DNA of 64,000 nt from Hassallia byssoidea VB512170 (GTDB taxonomy: Bacteria > Cyanobacteriota > Cyanobacteriia > Cyanobacteriales > Nostocaceae): assembly GCF_000817785.2 (NCBI RefSeq), contig NZ_JTCM02000016.1, forward strand, positions 1 through 64,000, given 5' to 3'. The notes below the pieces were generated by a model. It was given only the letters and a program-made list of their open reading frames with translations. It ran no database searches and was not told the DNA's origin. Shown in pieces: positions 1 to 8,801 of this stretch. How positions within the stretch are numbered: the first letter of the stretch is position 1; every line of letters starts with the position of its first letter. The translations under genes and the position numbers were made by a program.

Positions 1-131
1 TTCGGGGAGACGCGAAGCGCGAACATAAAAAATACTCGTGGGTGGTTGCGGATCTACCTAACTTGCCTGTCCACATTTGTCGTGGGTTATTGCAGGGGGA
101 ACAAAATAAAGTTGCACACTGGGTTAATTAG
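1..131 (+). CDS. C-terminal end of an unknown protein (partial)
   Basis: An open frame enters from the left edge and ends at a TAG at 129-131. The visible tail reads as ordinary protein (it contains KYSWVVADLPNLPVH and ends HWVN), and it sits 43 bases before the next gene on the same strand, so the two could be co-transcribed. I do not recognise the family from about 40 residues. The first 24 bases resemble a short GC-rich palindromic repeat common between genes in this genome, so the extreme left part may be repeat-derived. Confidence 0.4.
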   Translation, partial: RGDAKREHKKYSWVVADLPNLPVHICRGLLQGEQNKVAHWVN

Positions 132-174
132 TTAAGACAAAGGACAAATAACCAAGGACAATTGAGGAGATATT

Positions 175-594
175 GTGGCGTACTGGGTGAAAATCCTTTA
201 CGAGAGGAAAGAATATGTAATCAATATTGAGCGTGTTAATGCCTTTTGTTATGAACCAAATGGCAGGGTGACATTTTGGCTACCTGATAGTGCGTTGCCG
301 ATTGTGATTAACCCGCAAAGCAATATAGAAGACTATCAAAAGATTCTCAATTATATAGAAAGTGTTACAGCTTTGCAATTAGAGAACGCTTACTGGGTGA
401 AAATTCTTTATGAAAAAAATGAATATGTAATTAATCTCACCTGCATCAATTCATTTTGTCATGAATCTAACGGGAGGATAACTTTTTGGTTGCCAGATGG
501 GACGATTCCGATCATTATTAATCCGGTGAGTAATCCAGATTCGTATCAGAAGGTTATGGATTATGTTTATAAGGCAACGGGATATTCTTTATGA
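175..594 (+). CDS. Small protein made of two tandem copies of one ~70-residue unit
   Basis: A GTG start at 175 follows a good ribosome binding site (GAGGAG at 163-168). The 139-residue product is an internal duplication: residues 2-70 and 71-139 align almost end to end, both starting AYWVKILYE and sharing the pattern EYVIN...FC.E.NGR.TFWLPD..(L/I)PI(V/I)INP.SN...YQK...Y. No signal peptide or membrane segment is visible. The regular alternation of hydrophobic residues suggests a small mostly-beta domain, but I do not recognise the family and assign no function. It may be co-transcribed with the partial gene upstream. Confidence 0.75.
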   Translation: MAYWVKILYERKEYVINIERVNAFCYEPNGRVTFWLPDSALPIVINPQSNIEDYQKILNYIESVTALQLENAYWVKILYEKNEYVINLTCINSFCHESNGRITFWLPDGTIPIIINPVSNPDSYQKVMDYVYKATGYSL

Positions 595-601
595 GTGAGG
601 A

Positions 602-626
602 GTTAGGAGTTAGGAGTTAGGAGTTG
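602..626. repeat. Heptanucleotide tandem repeat (GTTAGGA)
   Basis: Three and a half copies of GTTAGGA directly follow the stop codon of the upstream gene. This is the short tandemly repeated repetitive (STRR) class typical of filamentous cyanobacteria. Confidence 0.85.
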
Positions 627-707
627 AAAAGTATTTTGCACTATTCTTAACTGTAACCCACATTCCCGCCCTGAACTAAAGTACCCTTCGGGAACGCTGC
701 GCGAACG

Positions 708-784
708 GGCTAATAGCTTAAGTCCACGCTTTGTGGACTAGTAAAGGATTTTAGTCCACAAAGCGTGGACTATTGCTATTAGCC
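708..784. repeat. Large two-tier inverted repeat
   Basis: The 19-base arms 721-739 and 753-771 are perfect reverse complements. Outside them, GGCTAATAGC (708-717) pairs perfectly with GCTATTAGCC (775-784). The whole could fold into a long cruciform or RNA hairpin with a 13-base loop. There is no T-run after it, so it looks like an interspersed palindromic repeat rather than a terminator. It lies in the gene-free stretch 595-1098. Confidence 0.85.
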
Positions 785-881
785 AGGGAATTTATTCCTT
801 GGCGGTTGTTGGCACTGATGCAAGATTTGCGTTTCAAGAAAGCCTGGATTATCCGATAAAGTTATAGCGTATGTAGAACAA

Positions 882-1045
882 AAAATTGCATAAGCCAAAA
901 AGTGTTTGATATTTTGCACCCGACGATTAAAATCGCGGTTCATCTTGCACACAAACGCTCGTCTGCCTGCGCGGACTAATTAGCGTTCTTCTTTGCGCCT
1001 CTGCGTCTTTGCGTGAGATATAAAATTGCATAAGCCAAAAAGTGT
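882..1045. repeat. 24-base direct repeats flanking a dispersed repeat
   Basis: AAAATTGCATAAGCCAAAAA plus GTGT occurs at 882-905 and again at 1022-1045, 140 bases apart. Between them (about 987-1018) lies the 'CTTTGCGCCTCTGCGTCTTTGCG' type of dispersed repeat common in Nostocales. A related CGCAAAG repeat recurs near 31660-31750. No gene is visible here. Confidence 0.7.
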
Positions 1046-1098
1046 GAGATATATGTTTTAGGTAGATAATCAGACTCACACTATCCCTAGAAATACTT

Positions 1099-3423
1099 AT
1101 GCATCGACAAAGCCATCGCCTCACCTTCGTTGTGCTACTCACCGCTGTTTTGATGCCTTTTTCTGCCAAATTAACTGCACCATTCCAAGCGTCGCAGGTG
1201 TTGGCGCAAACAACCGATGCACGGAAAGCTGAAGCAGACAGACTCAAACAACAGGGTATTCAGCAGCTTGATATCAGTCAATTCGAGGCGGCATTAAAGT
1301 CTTTCCAACAAGCATTAATTATCTATCGAGAAATTAAAGACCGTCAAGGCGAGGGAAAGGCGCTGGGCAATCTGGGCATTGCTTACGCTAACTTGGGGGA
1401 CTACACTAAAGCAATTGAATATGAACAGCAGTGGTTGGCGATCGCACGAGAAATTAAAGACCGTCAAAGCGAAGGAAAAGCGCTGGGTAATCTGGGTCTT
1501 GCTTACTATTACCTAGGGAACTACGCTAAAGCGATTGAATATCAACAGCAACATTTAGCGATCGCACGAGAAATTAAAGACCGTCAAAGCGAAGGGAAGG
1601 CGCTGGGTAATCTGGGTCTTGCTTACAATTTCCTAGGGAACTACGCTAAAGCAATTGAATATGAACAGCAGGATTTGGCGATCGCACGAGAAATTAAAGA
1701 CCGTCAAGGCGAAGGTGCGGCGCTGAATAATCTGGGTGTTGCTTACAATTCCCTAGGGGACTACGCTAAAGCGATTGAATACGCACAGCAGGTTTTGCTG
1801 ATTGTACGAGAAATTAAAGACCGTCAAAACGAAGTTGCGGCGCTGGGTAATCTGGGTGTTGCTTACATTGACCTAGGGAACTACGCTAAAGCGATTGAAT
1901 ACCAAAAGCAAAGTTTGGCGATCGCACGAGAAATTAAAGACCGTCAAAGCGAAGGAAACGCGCTGAACAATTTGGGTCTTGCTCTGTTTGAATCTGGCAA
2001 ACTTAGTTTAGCAGAGAGTACTCTAATTGAGGGCATCAAGGTTTTAGAATCTCTGCGCGGTGGATTAGAGGATATCAACAAAGTGTTTATTTCTGACACG
2101 CAAAGAAATACCTACCGCACTTTACAACAAGTCCTGATTGCTGAGAATAAAACCGATGCAGCGCTCGAAATTGCTGAACGGGGACGTGCGAGGGCGTTTG
2201 TGGAGTTACTGAATAAGCGAGTATCGGCAAATAATTCTGTAGTAGATAAGCAACTTGATCCATCTATTGCCCAAATCAAACAAACGGCAAAAGCACAAAA
2301 TGCAACTTTGGTTCAATATTCGATTATTTACGATGCATTCAAAGTTGAAGGTAAACAACAAACTCACGAATCAGAACTTTATATTTGGGTAGTCAAACCT
2401 ACAGGTGAAGTGACTTTTCGCAAAGCTGACTTGAAACCCCTATGGCAAAAAGAGAATACAACTCTTGACAACTTTGTAACTATCAGTCGTAAATCTATCG
2501 GTGCAAGAGGTCGCGGCGATGGTGACGTGAGTTACAATCCGGCTGTGCAAGCACAAAACCGATTTCAACAGCTTCACAACTTGTTAATCAAACCGATCGC
2601 CGATTTATTACCCACCAATCCCAACCAGCGCGTTATTTTCATTCCCCAAGGTTCCCTATTCCTCGTTCCCTTCCCAGCTTTGCAAGATACCAACGGCAAG
2701 TATTTAATTGAAAAACATACCATCCTCACCGCCCCAGCAATTCAGGTATTAGATTTAACGCATCGGCGGAGACTGGGGAGTAGGGAGTGGGGAGTGGGGA
2801 GGGGGGGAATATTAATTGTGGGTAATCCTACCATGCCCAGTGTGCCATTTGCCCCAGGAGAAAAGCCGCAGCAATTAGACAGTTTACCTGGCGCCGAAAC
2901 CGAGGCAAAAGCGATCGCTAGCCTTTTCAATACCAAAGCGATTATCGGTAATCAAGCGACGAAAACAGCGATCGTTCAAAAAATGACTAAAGCCAGAATT
3001 GTGCATTTAGCCACACACGGCTTATTGGATGATTATAAACAATTGGGCGTACCGGGTGCGATCGCTCTTGCCCCATCCGGAAATGACAATGGCTTACTTA
3101 CAGCTTACGAAATCCTTGACCTAAAATTAAACGCGGAATTAGTCGTTTTGAGTGCTTGTGACACTGGTAGAGGTAGAATTACAGGTGATGGCGTAATCGG
3201 GCTATCTCGTTCTTTAATTACAGCAGGTGTCCCTAGTGTGATGGTGTCTTTGTGGAAAGTACCAGACGAACCCACAGCATCCCTAATGAGTGAATTTTAT
3301 AAAAATCTTCAAAATAACCCTGACAAAGCCACAGCCTTACGTCAAGCCATGCTGACAACCATGAAACAGAATCCTCAACCTTTGGACTGGGCTGCTTTTA
3401 CCCTAATTGGTGAGTCAGAATGA
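1099..3423 (+). CDS. Secreted TPR-CHAT protein (caspase-like peptidase family)
   Basis: The 774-residue product starts with a signal peptide (about residues 1-36, ending VLAQ). TPR repeats follow at about 45-300. Six of these units are encoded by near-identical DNA with an exact 120-base period: CGAGAAATTAAAGACCGTCAA recurs at 1327, 1447, 1567, 1687, 1807 and 1927. The C-terminal half is a CHAT domain with the expected caspase-like dyad, His640 in HLATHG and Cys687 in SACDTG. The family comprises predicted cysteine peptidases that use TPRs to recognise partners; the substrate is unknown. Residues about 555-572 (RRRLGSREWGVGRGG) are encoded by a GGGAGTGGGGAGTGG-type tandem repeat lying in frame inside the CHAT domain. 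Confidence 0.9.
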   Translation: MHRQSHRLTFVVLLTAVLMPFSAKLTAPFQASQVLAQTTDARKAEADRLKQQGIQQLDISQFEAALKSFQQALIIYREIKDRQGEGKALGNLGIAYANLGDYTKAIEYEQQWLAIAREIKDRQSEGKALGNLGLAYYYLGNYAKAIEYQQQHLAIAREIKDRQSEGKALGNLGLAYNFLGNYAKAIEYEQQDLAIAREIKDRQGEGAALNNLGVAYNSLGDYAKAIEYAQQVLLIVREIKDRQNEVAALGNLGVAYIDLGNYAKAIEYQKQSLAIAREIKDRQSEGNALNNLGLALFESGKLSLAESTLIEGIKVLESLRGGLEDINKVFISDTQRNTYRTLQQVLIAENKTDAALEIAERGRARAFVELLNKRVSANNSVVDKQLDPSIAQIKQTAKAQNATLVQYSIIYDAFKVEGKQQTHESELYIWVVKPTGEVTFRKADLKPLWQKENTTLDNFVTISRKSIGARGRGDGDVSYNPAVQAQNRFQQLHNLLIKPIADLLPTNPNQRVIFIPQGSLFLVPFPALQDTNGKYLIEKHTILTAPAIQVLDLTHRRRLGSREWGVGRGGILIVGNPTMPSVPFAPGEKPQQLDSLPGAETEAKAIASLFNTKAIIGNQATKTAIVQKMTKARIVHLATHGLLDDYKQLGVPGAIALAPSGNDNGLLTAYEILDLKLNAELVVLSACDTGRGRITGDGVIGLSRSLITAGVPSVMVSLWKVPDEPTASLMSEFYKNLQNNPDKATALRQAMLTTMKQNPQPLDWAAFTLIGESE

Positions 3424-3460
3424 TTGTACTGCTTTAGTACATAGACCCGTAGTAAGCGAT

Positions 3461-4170
3461 TCATCGCTTATCTTGGGTACTAAAGTCCCCACTACGAGCA
3501 ATAATTAATTCTCCAATGCGCTTCAATATACTCACTACCTGGTATAATTCTGAATCGCGTTCAATAGATAGCGCATAAGACCGTGCATACTTAGGTTGTT
3601 CTTGTTTAATTAACTTAACAAAAACAAACTCCCTACCGTTGACAAGTAAACCAAAAGTTGGTTGTGCAGAATTTGGGTTATCAAGCATATAAGCGAGTGC
3701 TTGGGGTAGGGCTACCATCACATCAAGTTTACTGCTTTTAGATTCGATAACAAGTACCCAAAAACGCTTTTGAATAACAAGGACATCAATATTTCCTTTA
3801 ACAACAAAGCCCTCATCTTCAGCAGAAATCTCAATAGATGTCTCGGTTTCAATCTCAAAAGGAGGTTGATAAAATCCAGCTAAATCGAGTAGAGGAGACA
3901 ATATTACCATCTTTACCGCCTCTTCTGACATCGGACGGCGCTTATTCAAGTTAAAATAATTGCTTTGCACTCGTGCGTAGACGCGTTCGCCCTTGGCGTT
4001 GCCGCAGGCTAGCGGCTTGTCTGTGACATCGCTTGTTTTTCACCATCAGTCAGAGTCGGTAAATTCTCTGCCCACTCTGAAAAAAAGTCGGTATCTTTGA
4101 TAACTTGCAAACCAAATTTTTCTTCTAATTCGTAAAGACTGATATCTCTAGCTGGAATTGTTTTAACCAT
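3461..4170 (-). pseudogene. HSDR_N-like (PD-(D/E)XK) nuclease-fold protein, broken by a short repeat
   Basis: Two pieces of one gene lie in different frames. The 5' piece (ATG at 4168-4170) starts MVKTIPARDISLYELEEKFG and runs to GEKQA, then reads into foreign sequence and stops at 4009-4011. The 3' piece resumes at about 3970 (RVQSNYFNLNKRRP) and continues through SPLLDLAGFY and GNIDVLVIQ...WVLVIESK, the D...ExK signature of the type I restriction R-subunit N-terminal fold found as stand-alone cyanobacterial proteins. About 55 bases in between (roughly 3972-4027) form a GC-rich repeat containing CTAGCCTGCGGCAACGCC. The two parts are 200 bases apart start to start, not a multiple of three. 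The start lies 4 bases after the ROK kinase stop, so the two were probably co-transcribed. The 3' piece alone (3461-3970, GTG start) could still be translated. Confidence 0.75.
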
Positions 4171-4174
4171 AAAT

Positions 4175-5071
4175 CTAACATCCCAAATGGTGTTGCAATG
4201 CCAACTTTGCTGCACCCACCATTCCCGCAGAATTGCCCAACTCAGCTTGCAATATTTGTAACCCCACGCGAGAAGTAGCAAGCACTCGTCGCTCAATTTC
4301 TGCCTTAACAGTTGGTAAGAAAAACTCAAAACTAGCGCTGACACCACCACCAAGAACGATCGCCTGCGGTGTCAATACATAAACCAAACTACTCAAACCA
4401 GCGCCTAAATCCTTACCATAATTTTGCCAAAAAGTCAACGCCTCCGCATCTCCCGCTTGCGCCAAAGCGCCCAATTTCGCTGGTTCTTTCCCGGTGCGGC
4501 GACGAATTGCCACGACGGAAGTATACTGCTCCAAAGAACCTTGATTACCGCTATTACACATTGGACCTGAGGGATTTAAGGTAATCAAACCTAACTCTCC
4601 GGCGGCTCCTTGATGCCCAACAAACAATTTACCATCTAAAATAACCGCGCCACCAACCCCAGTTCCCAAAGTCAGTAAAATCAGGTTTTGAAAATGGCGA
4701 CCGGCACCTAACCAAGCTTCTCCCAACCCCGCACAATTAGCATCATTAGCGAGAATCGTAGGTTTGCCAGTTTTCGCTTCTAACCAATCCGCCAAAGGGA
4801 CATCATGCCATCCTGTCAGGTTGATGGCAACTTTGGCAATGCGTCCAGCAGCATCCGCAGGACCGGGAGTACCGACACCGATCGCCATGCTAAGATTATC
4901 TGGGTCAATTTGAGCGATCGCATCCACCATCGCCGCTACAACTGTCTCAGGTGTTGCTGGTTGGGGAGTCGCCACAGTCAAAGATTGCAAACAAGCACCA
5001 TCCGCAGCAAATCGCCCTAACTTAATCGCCGTTCCCCCCAAGTCAATACCGATTACTTGAGAATTCACCAC
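4175..5071 (-). CDS. ROK-family sugar kinase (glucokinase-like)
   Basis: The 298-residue protein has the ROK layout. An N-terminal ATP-binding motif (GIDLGGTAIKLG) is followed by the catalytic Asp in LANDANCAGLGE, LTLGTGVGGAVI, the sugar-contacting GELG, and a C-terminal IVLGGGVS. It should phosphorylate a hexose, most likely glucose, with ATP. The ROK zinc motif, normally CxCGxxGCxE, reads CNSGNQGSLE here: only the first Cys remains. This suggests a zinc-independent member, a variant I believe is normal in cyanobacteria. The gene sits just upstream of the broken HSDR_N-like gene and 50 bases after a small membrane protein gene. Confidence 0.9.
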   Translation of the reverse strand: MVNSQVIGIDLGGTAIKLGRFAADGACLQSLTVATPQPATPETVVAAMVDAIAQIDPDNLSMAIGVGTPGPADAAGRIAKVAINLTGWHDVPLADWLEAKTGKPTILANDANCAGLGEAWLGAGRHFQNLILLTLGTGVGGAVILDGKLFVGHQGAAGELGLITLNPSGPMCNSGNQGSLEQYTSVVAIRRRTGKEPAKLGALAQAGDAEALTFWQNYGKDLGAGLSSLVYVLTPQAIVLGGGVSASFEFFLPTVKAEIERRVLATSRVGLQILQAELGNSAGMVGAAKLALQHHLGC

Positions 5072-5121
5072 ATTAAACCCAAAAGCGCAAATTTTCAGAT
5101 TTCAAAAGCATCTTAGCGCCT

Positions 5122-5313
5122 TTAGGTCTTAGCGCGAAAATCTTCTAATTCCGTCTGCTGGGGTGCAACGCTGAATGCAGCCACACTCACGGGATGAAAA
5201 CTAGATTTCGCCTGCAAAGATGTTACCGGCGCACCTCGTAAAATACCTGTCAGGGCGACAGAAAGCATAAATCCACCAGCAGCAGCCACGATTAAAGAAA
5301 GGTTATCTTTCAC
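5122..5313 (-). CDS. Small single-pass membrane protein
   Basis: A 63-residue product with one N-terminal hydrophobic segment (LSLIVAAAGGFMLSVALTGI, about residues 5-24) and a short polar tail. The position, 50 bases before the ROK kinase on the same strand, fits a co-transcribed small gene. I do not recognise the family. It could be a small anchored protein or have an uncleaved signal sequence. Confidence 0.55.
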   Translation of the reverse strand: MKDNLSLIVAAAGGFMLSVALTGILRGAPVTSLQAKSSFHPVSVAAFSVAPQQTELEDFRAKT

Positions 5314-5326
5314 ACAAATCTCTCAA

Positions 5327-5515
5327 TTGGTTGTTAGTTGTTAGTTGTTAGTTGTTGGTTGTTGGTTGTTAGGTGTTGGTTGATAGTTGTTGGTTGATAG
5401 TTGTTGGTGGATAGTTGGAGCGTTGTTGGTTGGCGCTTAACAGTCAACAGTTATCCACTACCCACTATCCACTATCCACTACCCACTATCCACTATCCAC
5501 CAACTACTAACCAAT
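5327..5515. repeat. STRR block: GTTAGTT/GTTGGTT units then CCACTAT units
   Basis: Between the small membrane protein and the ABC permease lie many degenerate 7-base units. The left half is of the TTGTTAG/TTGTTGG type (about 5330-5415) and the right half of the CCACTATCCACTACC type (about 5450-5502). The halves are roughly complementary, so a long imperfect hairpin is possible. Confidence 0.8.
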
Positions 5516-5520
5516 TCAAA

Positions 5521-6417
5521 CTACTTCCGGATACTATTTTCTTTCCGCAAACGGGGATTGACAAATTCATTTAACCCCTCACCCAGCAGCGACAACCCAA
5601 CCACCATTAAAGTCATCGCCAAACCAGGAAAAAGCGTAGTCCACCAAATACCTGTGGGTAGTGCTTCTAAAGCTTGTTTTAAATCGTGTCCCCATTCTGC
5701 CACTTCTTCGGGAAGTCCTAGCCCCAAAAAGCCCAAACCCCCCAACACCAAAATTGCATCGGCAGCGTTGAGGGTGAAAAGTACGGGTACACTTTGAATT
5801 ACGTTGAAAAAGAGATATTTAGAAAGAACTTGCCAAGTGTTCGCACCCATTGCTTGTGCGGCTTCAATGAACACTTCAGTTTTAACGCTTACAGTGTGGT
5901 TGCGGACAACGCGGTAATATTGGGGAATGTAAGCAATACTAATTGCGATCGCTGCATTTAATATTCCCCTTCCCACCACAAACGCCAGCGTTACGGAAAG
6001 CAACAGCCCCGGTAAGGTATAAATGCTATCCATAAAAAACAGCAAAACCTTATCAACTCTACCGCCCAGATAGCCACTCAGCATCCCTAAAGGCACACCG
6101 ATAAACATACTGAGTGAGGTAGCCAAGATAACCACTTGCAAAGCAGCTTGAGCGCCGAAAACAGTGCGCGAGAACACATCATAGCCCAAGCGACTAGTGC
6201 CAAACCAGTGTTTCCCGGAGGGTGCATCGTGAATCGGATTCGCGAGAAAATCTGTAGGATCTTGCAGCCATCCCCAAGCTTGAAAGACCGGAGCGAAAAA
6301 AGCCAGGAATACGAAAAACAAAGTAATAGCTATCCCAGTCAGCATTAATTGCCGAGATAAATTGGGATTGCTGGCAAAACTAAAAAATCTGGGTAGCGGT
6401 TTTTTGATAACGGTCAT
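5521..6417 (-). CDS. ABC transporter permease, DppC/OppC type
   Basis: From the ATG at 6417 (MTVIKKPLPRFF) the product has 298 residues. The open frame extends 26 codons further upstream, but those residues do not look like protein. It has an N-terminal membrane segment, then DVFSRTVFGAQAALQV, the EAAQAMGA cytoplasmic loop that contacts the ATPase, and several further membrane spans ending GEGLNEFVNPRLR. This matches the second permease of peptide/nickel importers in the inner membrane. No partner permease, ATPase or binding protein gene is next to it, so it is an orphan that must pair with subunits encoded elsewhere. Confidence 0.88.
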   Translation of the reverse strand: MTVIKKPLPRFFSFASNPNLSRQLMLTGIAITLFFVFLAFFAPVFQAWGWLQDPTDFLANPIHDAPSGKHWFGTSRLGYDVFSRTVFGAQAALQVVILATSLSMFIGVPLGMLSGYLGGRVDKVLLFFMDSIYTLPGLLLSVTLAFVVGRGILNAAIAISIAYIPQYYRVVRNHTVSVKTEVFIEAAQAMGANTWQVLSKYLFFNVIQSVPVLFTLNAADAILVLGGLGFLGLGLPEEVAEWGHDLKQALEALPTGIWWTTLFPGLAMTLMVVGLSLLGEGLNEFVNPRLRKENSIRK

Positions 6418-6500
6418 GAGCGATCGCAGGTCCGAAGAGCAAGATACGCTGACTATTTTACATATCAGATGAATTAAGGCAAGATGCAAACACAAAAATT

Positions 6501-6594
6501 AGGAATTGGGAATAGGTAATTGGTAATTGCCCATTGCCCATTCTCCATTCTCAATTCCCCATTACCCATTACCCATTACCCATTCCCCTACAGA
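6501..6594. repeat. STRR block (GGTAATT / CCCATTA units)
   Basis: A run of about 13 seven-base units of the TTGGTAA and then CCCATTA types fills the gap between the ABC permease and NTRC genes and reaches the last codons of NTRC. Confidence 0.8.
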
Positions 6595-7955
6595 TTACTT
6601 TCAATCAACTTGCGGTACTCGGTTTTTTGCTTGACGCCTTTAACTTCGTTGATCAGTTCTTTATCTTTGAACAGTTGAATCGTCGGTGTTCCTGTGACGT
6701 TAGCATTTTGGGCAATATCGCGGTCTTTGTCGATGTCAATTTCTACAAAGTGGATTTTACCATCAAATTCATCCACCACTTTATTTAAGATTGGTTTGAG
6801 GGTATGGCAAGGACCGCAGCCAGGAGAAACATATTTGACAAGGATTAGGCGATCGCTTTCGTGGAACAACTTCCGTAAAGCATAACCCCCCGCATGGCGC
6901 GTTGCATTGATATCAAATTCTTCTGGGGTTTTCTTCTCAGCAGGCTGATGTTCTAATTCATTATCTGAAGTTTCCGGTTTTTGATGAAATTCTTCAATCA
7001 AACCAGTAGAAGACAACCAGCGTTCAGCCAGCATTGCCGCCATACAGCCAGTACCCGCAGCCGTAATTGCTTGACGAAACTCATGATCTTGCACGTCACC
7101 AGCCGCAAACACGCCTTCTACACTCGTTTCTACAGTACCGTGTTTGGTGACAACGTAACCCACCTCATCCAGTTCTATTTGTCCTTCAAACAACGACGTA
7201 TTCGGCTTGTGACCAACAGCGTAGAATAAACCCTTAACATGCAGTTGACTTTCTTCACCGGTTTTGCTATTGCGGATTTTCACTCCTTCCATGTGACCGT
7301 TACCGAAAATATCCGCAGCTTCGGTGTTCCAATGTACCTGGATTTTCGGGTTACTCAAAACGCGGTCTTGCATCGCTTTCGAGGCACGCATTTTCTCAGA
7401 ACGCACCAATAAATTCACCTTTGAACCGTATTTCGTCAGGTAAATCGCTTCTTCTGCTGCCGAGTCACCAGCACCAATTACAGCCAATTCTGCACCGTGG
7501 AAAATCGGTGTAGCACCATCACAGATAGCACAAGCCGAGATACCCCGACTCCAGAATTCATGTTCGCTGGGTAAACCCAAACGCTTTGCGGTCGCACCTG
7601 TGGCAATAATAATACTGTGGGTTTTAAATTCCCGTTCCTCAGAGCGGACAGTAAAAGGACGCTGAGTTAAATCAACTGATATCACATCTTCAGTATATAA
7701 CTCCGCTCCCCAACGCTCCGCCTGAGCCTTCATTTGATCCATCAGTTCGGGTCCGGTAATTCCTCGCGGAAACCCCGGAAAGTTCTCAACTTCAGTCGTT
7801 GTCATTAACTGTCCCCCTGGTAAACCCCCAGCTTGGAAGCCTTCAAATACCACAGGTTTCAAGTTAGCCCGTCCCGCATAAATCGCCGCTGTGTATCCAG
7901 CAGGACCAGAACCGATAATTACTAAGTTTTCTACTGTAGGATTAGTCATAAACAA
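6588..7955 (-). CDS. ntrC (NTRC-type trxB-trxA fusion): NADPH-thioredoxin reductase fused to thioredoxin (NTRC)
   Basis: The 455-residue protein joins a flavoprotein thioredoxin reductase to a thioredoxin. FAD binding is at GSGPAG (about 15-20), the redox-active pair is C142-A-I-C145, and NADPH binding is at [10 protein letters not shown] (161-170). A linker from about 320 to 355 leads to a thioredoxin domain with C380-G-P-C383. NTRC uses NADPH to reduce 2-Cys peroxiredoxins and other targets in oxygenic phototrophs. Translation may start at ATG 7955 or two codons later (ATG 7949, MTNPT). The symbol is given in the plant/cyanobacterial sense and should not be confused with the nitrogen regulator NtrC. 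Confidence 0.96.
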   Translation of the reverse strand: MFMTNPTVENLVIIGSGPAGYTAAIYAGRANLKPVVFEGFQAGGLPGGQLMTTTEVENFPGFPRGITGPELMDQMKAQAERWGAELYTEDVISVDLTQRPFTVRSEEREFKTHSIIIATGATAKRLGLPSEHEFWSRGISACAICDGATPIFHGAELAVIGAGDSAAEEAIYLTKYGSKVNLLVRSEKMRASKAMQDRVLSNPKIQVHWNTEAADIFGNGHMEGVKIRNSKTGEESQLHVKGLFYAVGHKPNTSLFEGQIELDEVGYVVTKHGTVETSVEGVFAAGDVQDHEFRQAITAAGTGCMAAMLAERWLSSTGLIEEFHQKPETSDNELEHQPAEKKTPEEFDINATRHAGGYALRKLFHESDRLILVKYVSPGCGPCHTLKPILNKVVDEFDGKIHFVEIDIDKDRDIAQNANVTGTPTIQLFKDKELINEVKGVKQKTEYRKLIESNL

Positions 7956-8156
7956 ATAAGCGAACTCATAACGACTTCGGTTAGTATAGCATAATTAATT
8001 TGGATTTTGTAGTCGGCGCTTCAGCGCTGAAATCTGAGAAAACGAAACCCCAAAAAGAAAGATTTTTTTCCCAGGTGATATGAAAGCGATCAAAAGTGGG
8101 CAAGTTATATCTAGAAAGCAATCAAAATATTACATCGAAACTTTCCGGAGAAACTT

Positions 8157-8699
8157 ATGCTTAAGCCAGAACTGCAAGCCAAATTCCTGCAACACATCAA
8201 CCGCAAGAAAAAAGATGATGAAGGTTTTACTCTTATTGAATTGCTAGTGGTAGTAATTATTATCGGTATTCTGGCAGCTATTGCTTTACCATCGCTACTT
8301 GGTCAAGTCAACAAAGCCAAACAGTCTGAAGCTAAGAATAACATTGGTGCTGTGAACCGCGCTCAACAGGCATTTTTTTTAGAATACCAGGGTTTTGCTA
8401 GCAGTCTTTCATCTTTGCAAGCAGGTGTTAAAACTCAAACTGATAACTTCAGTTATGTTGTCGCTAGTGCAGCTGCTAGCGCTAGTTCTTTTGTACAAGT
8501 AGTTGCCGTAGCGCAGAAACCTGCTTTGAAATCCTATTATGGCGCAACTTATACAGCAGTTGGAGATGGTAATACTTCTGAAGCGCTAACATTAGCGGTT
8601 GCTTGTGAGTCAATTGTCCCAACTAGAACCGTTGCTAGTATATCTACTGCTGCTGCTGCTACTGGCTGTCAAACTGGTTTTACTTCATTAGCAAGGTAA
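8157..8699 (+). CDS. pilA: Type IV major-pilin-like prepilin
   Basis: The 180-residue prepilin has a 23-residue charged leader, cleavage at G23/F24, and a mature N-terminus FTLIELLVVVIIIGILAAIALP with the key Glu at mature position 5. Two Cys near the C-terminus (ACESI and ATGCQ) can form the usual D-region disulphide. The middle is rich in Ala and Ser, a possible O-glycosylation surface. A Shine-Dalgarno (GGAGA at about 8148) precedes the ATG. The next gene, 102 bases downstream, is an OGT-like glycosyltransferase, the order I recall for the hormogonium pilus locus of Nostoc punctiforme. Confidence 0.93.
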   Translation: MLKPELQAKFLQHINRKKKDDEGFTLIELLVVVIIIGILAAIALPSLLGQVNKAKQSEAKNNIGAVNRAQQAFFLEYQGFASSLSSLQAGVKTQTDNFSYVVASAAASASSFVQVVAVAQKPALKSYYGATYTAVGDGNTSEALTLAVACESIVPTRTVASISTAAAATGCQTGFTSLAR

Positions 8700-8801
8700 G
8701 TCAAACCAGTCTGAAAAACTTTAATTTTTGTGGAAGTGGGTGGTGTATACACTACTCACTTTTAACTTTGTAATTTTCACTTTTAGTTGTGAACTATTTA
8801 T

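Noticed and set aside
927-1247. 106-codon open frame on the minus strand
   Set aside because: It spans a dispersed repeat and the antisense of the CHAT signal peptide.
5327-5515. Possible CRISPR array
   Set aside because: Repeat units are 7 bases without spacers; it is an STRR. No cas genes are present in the window.
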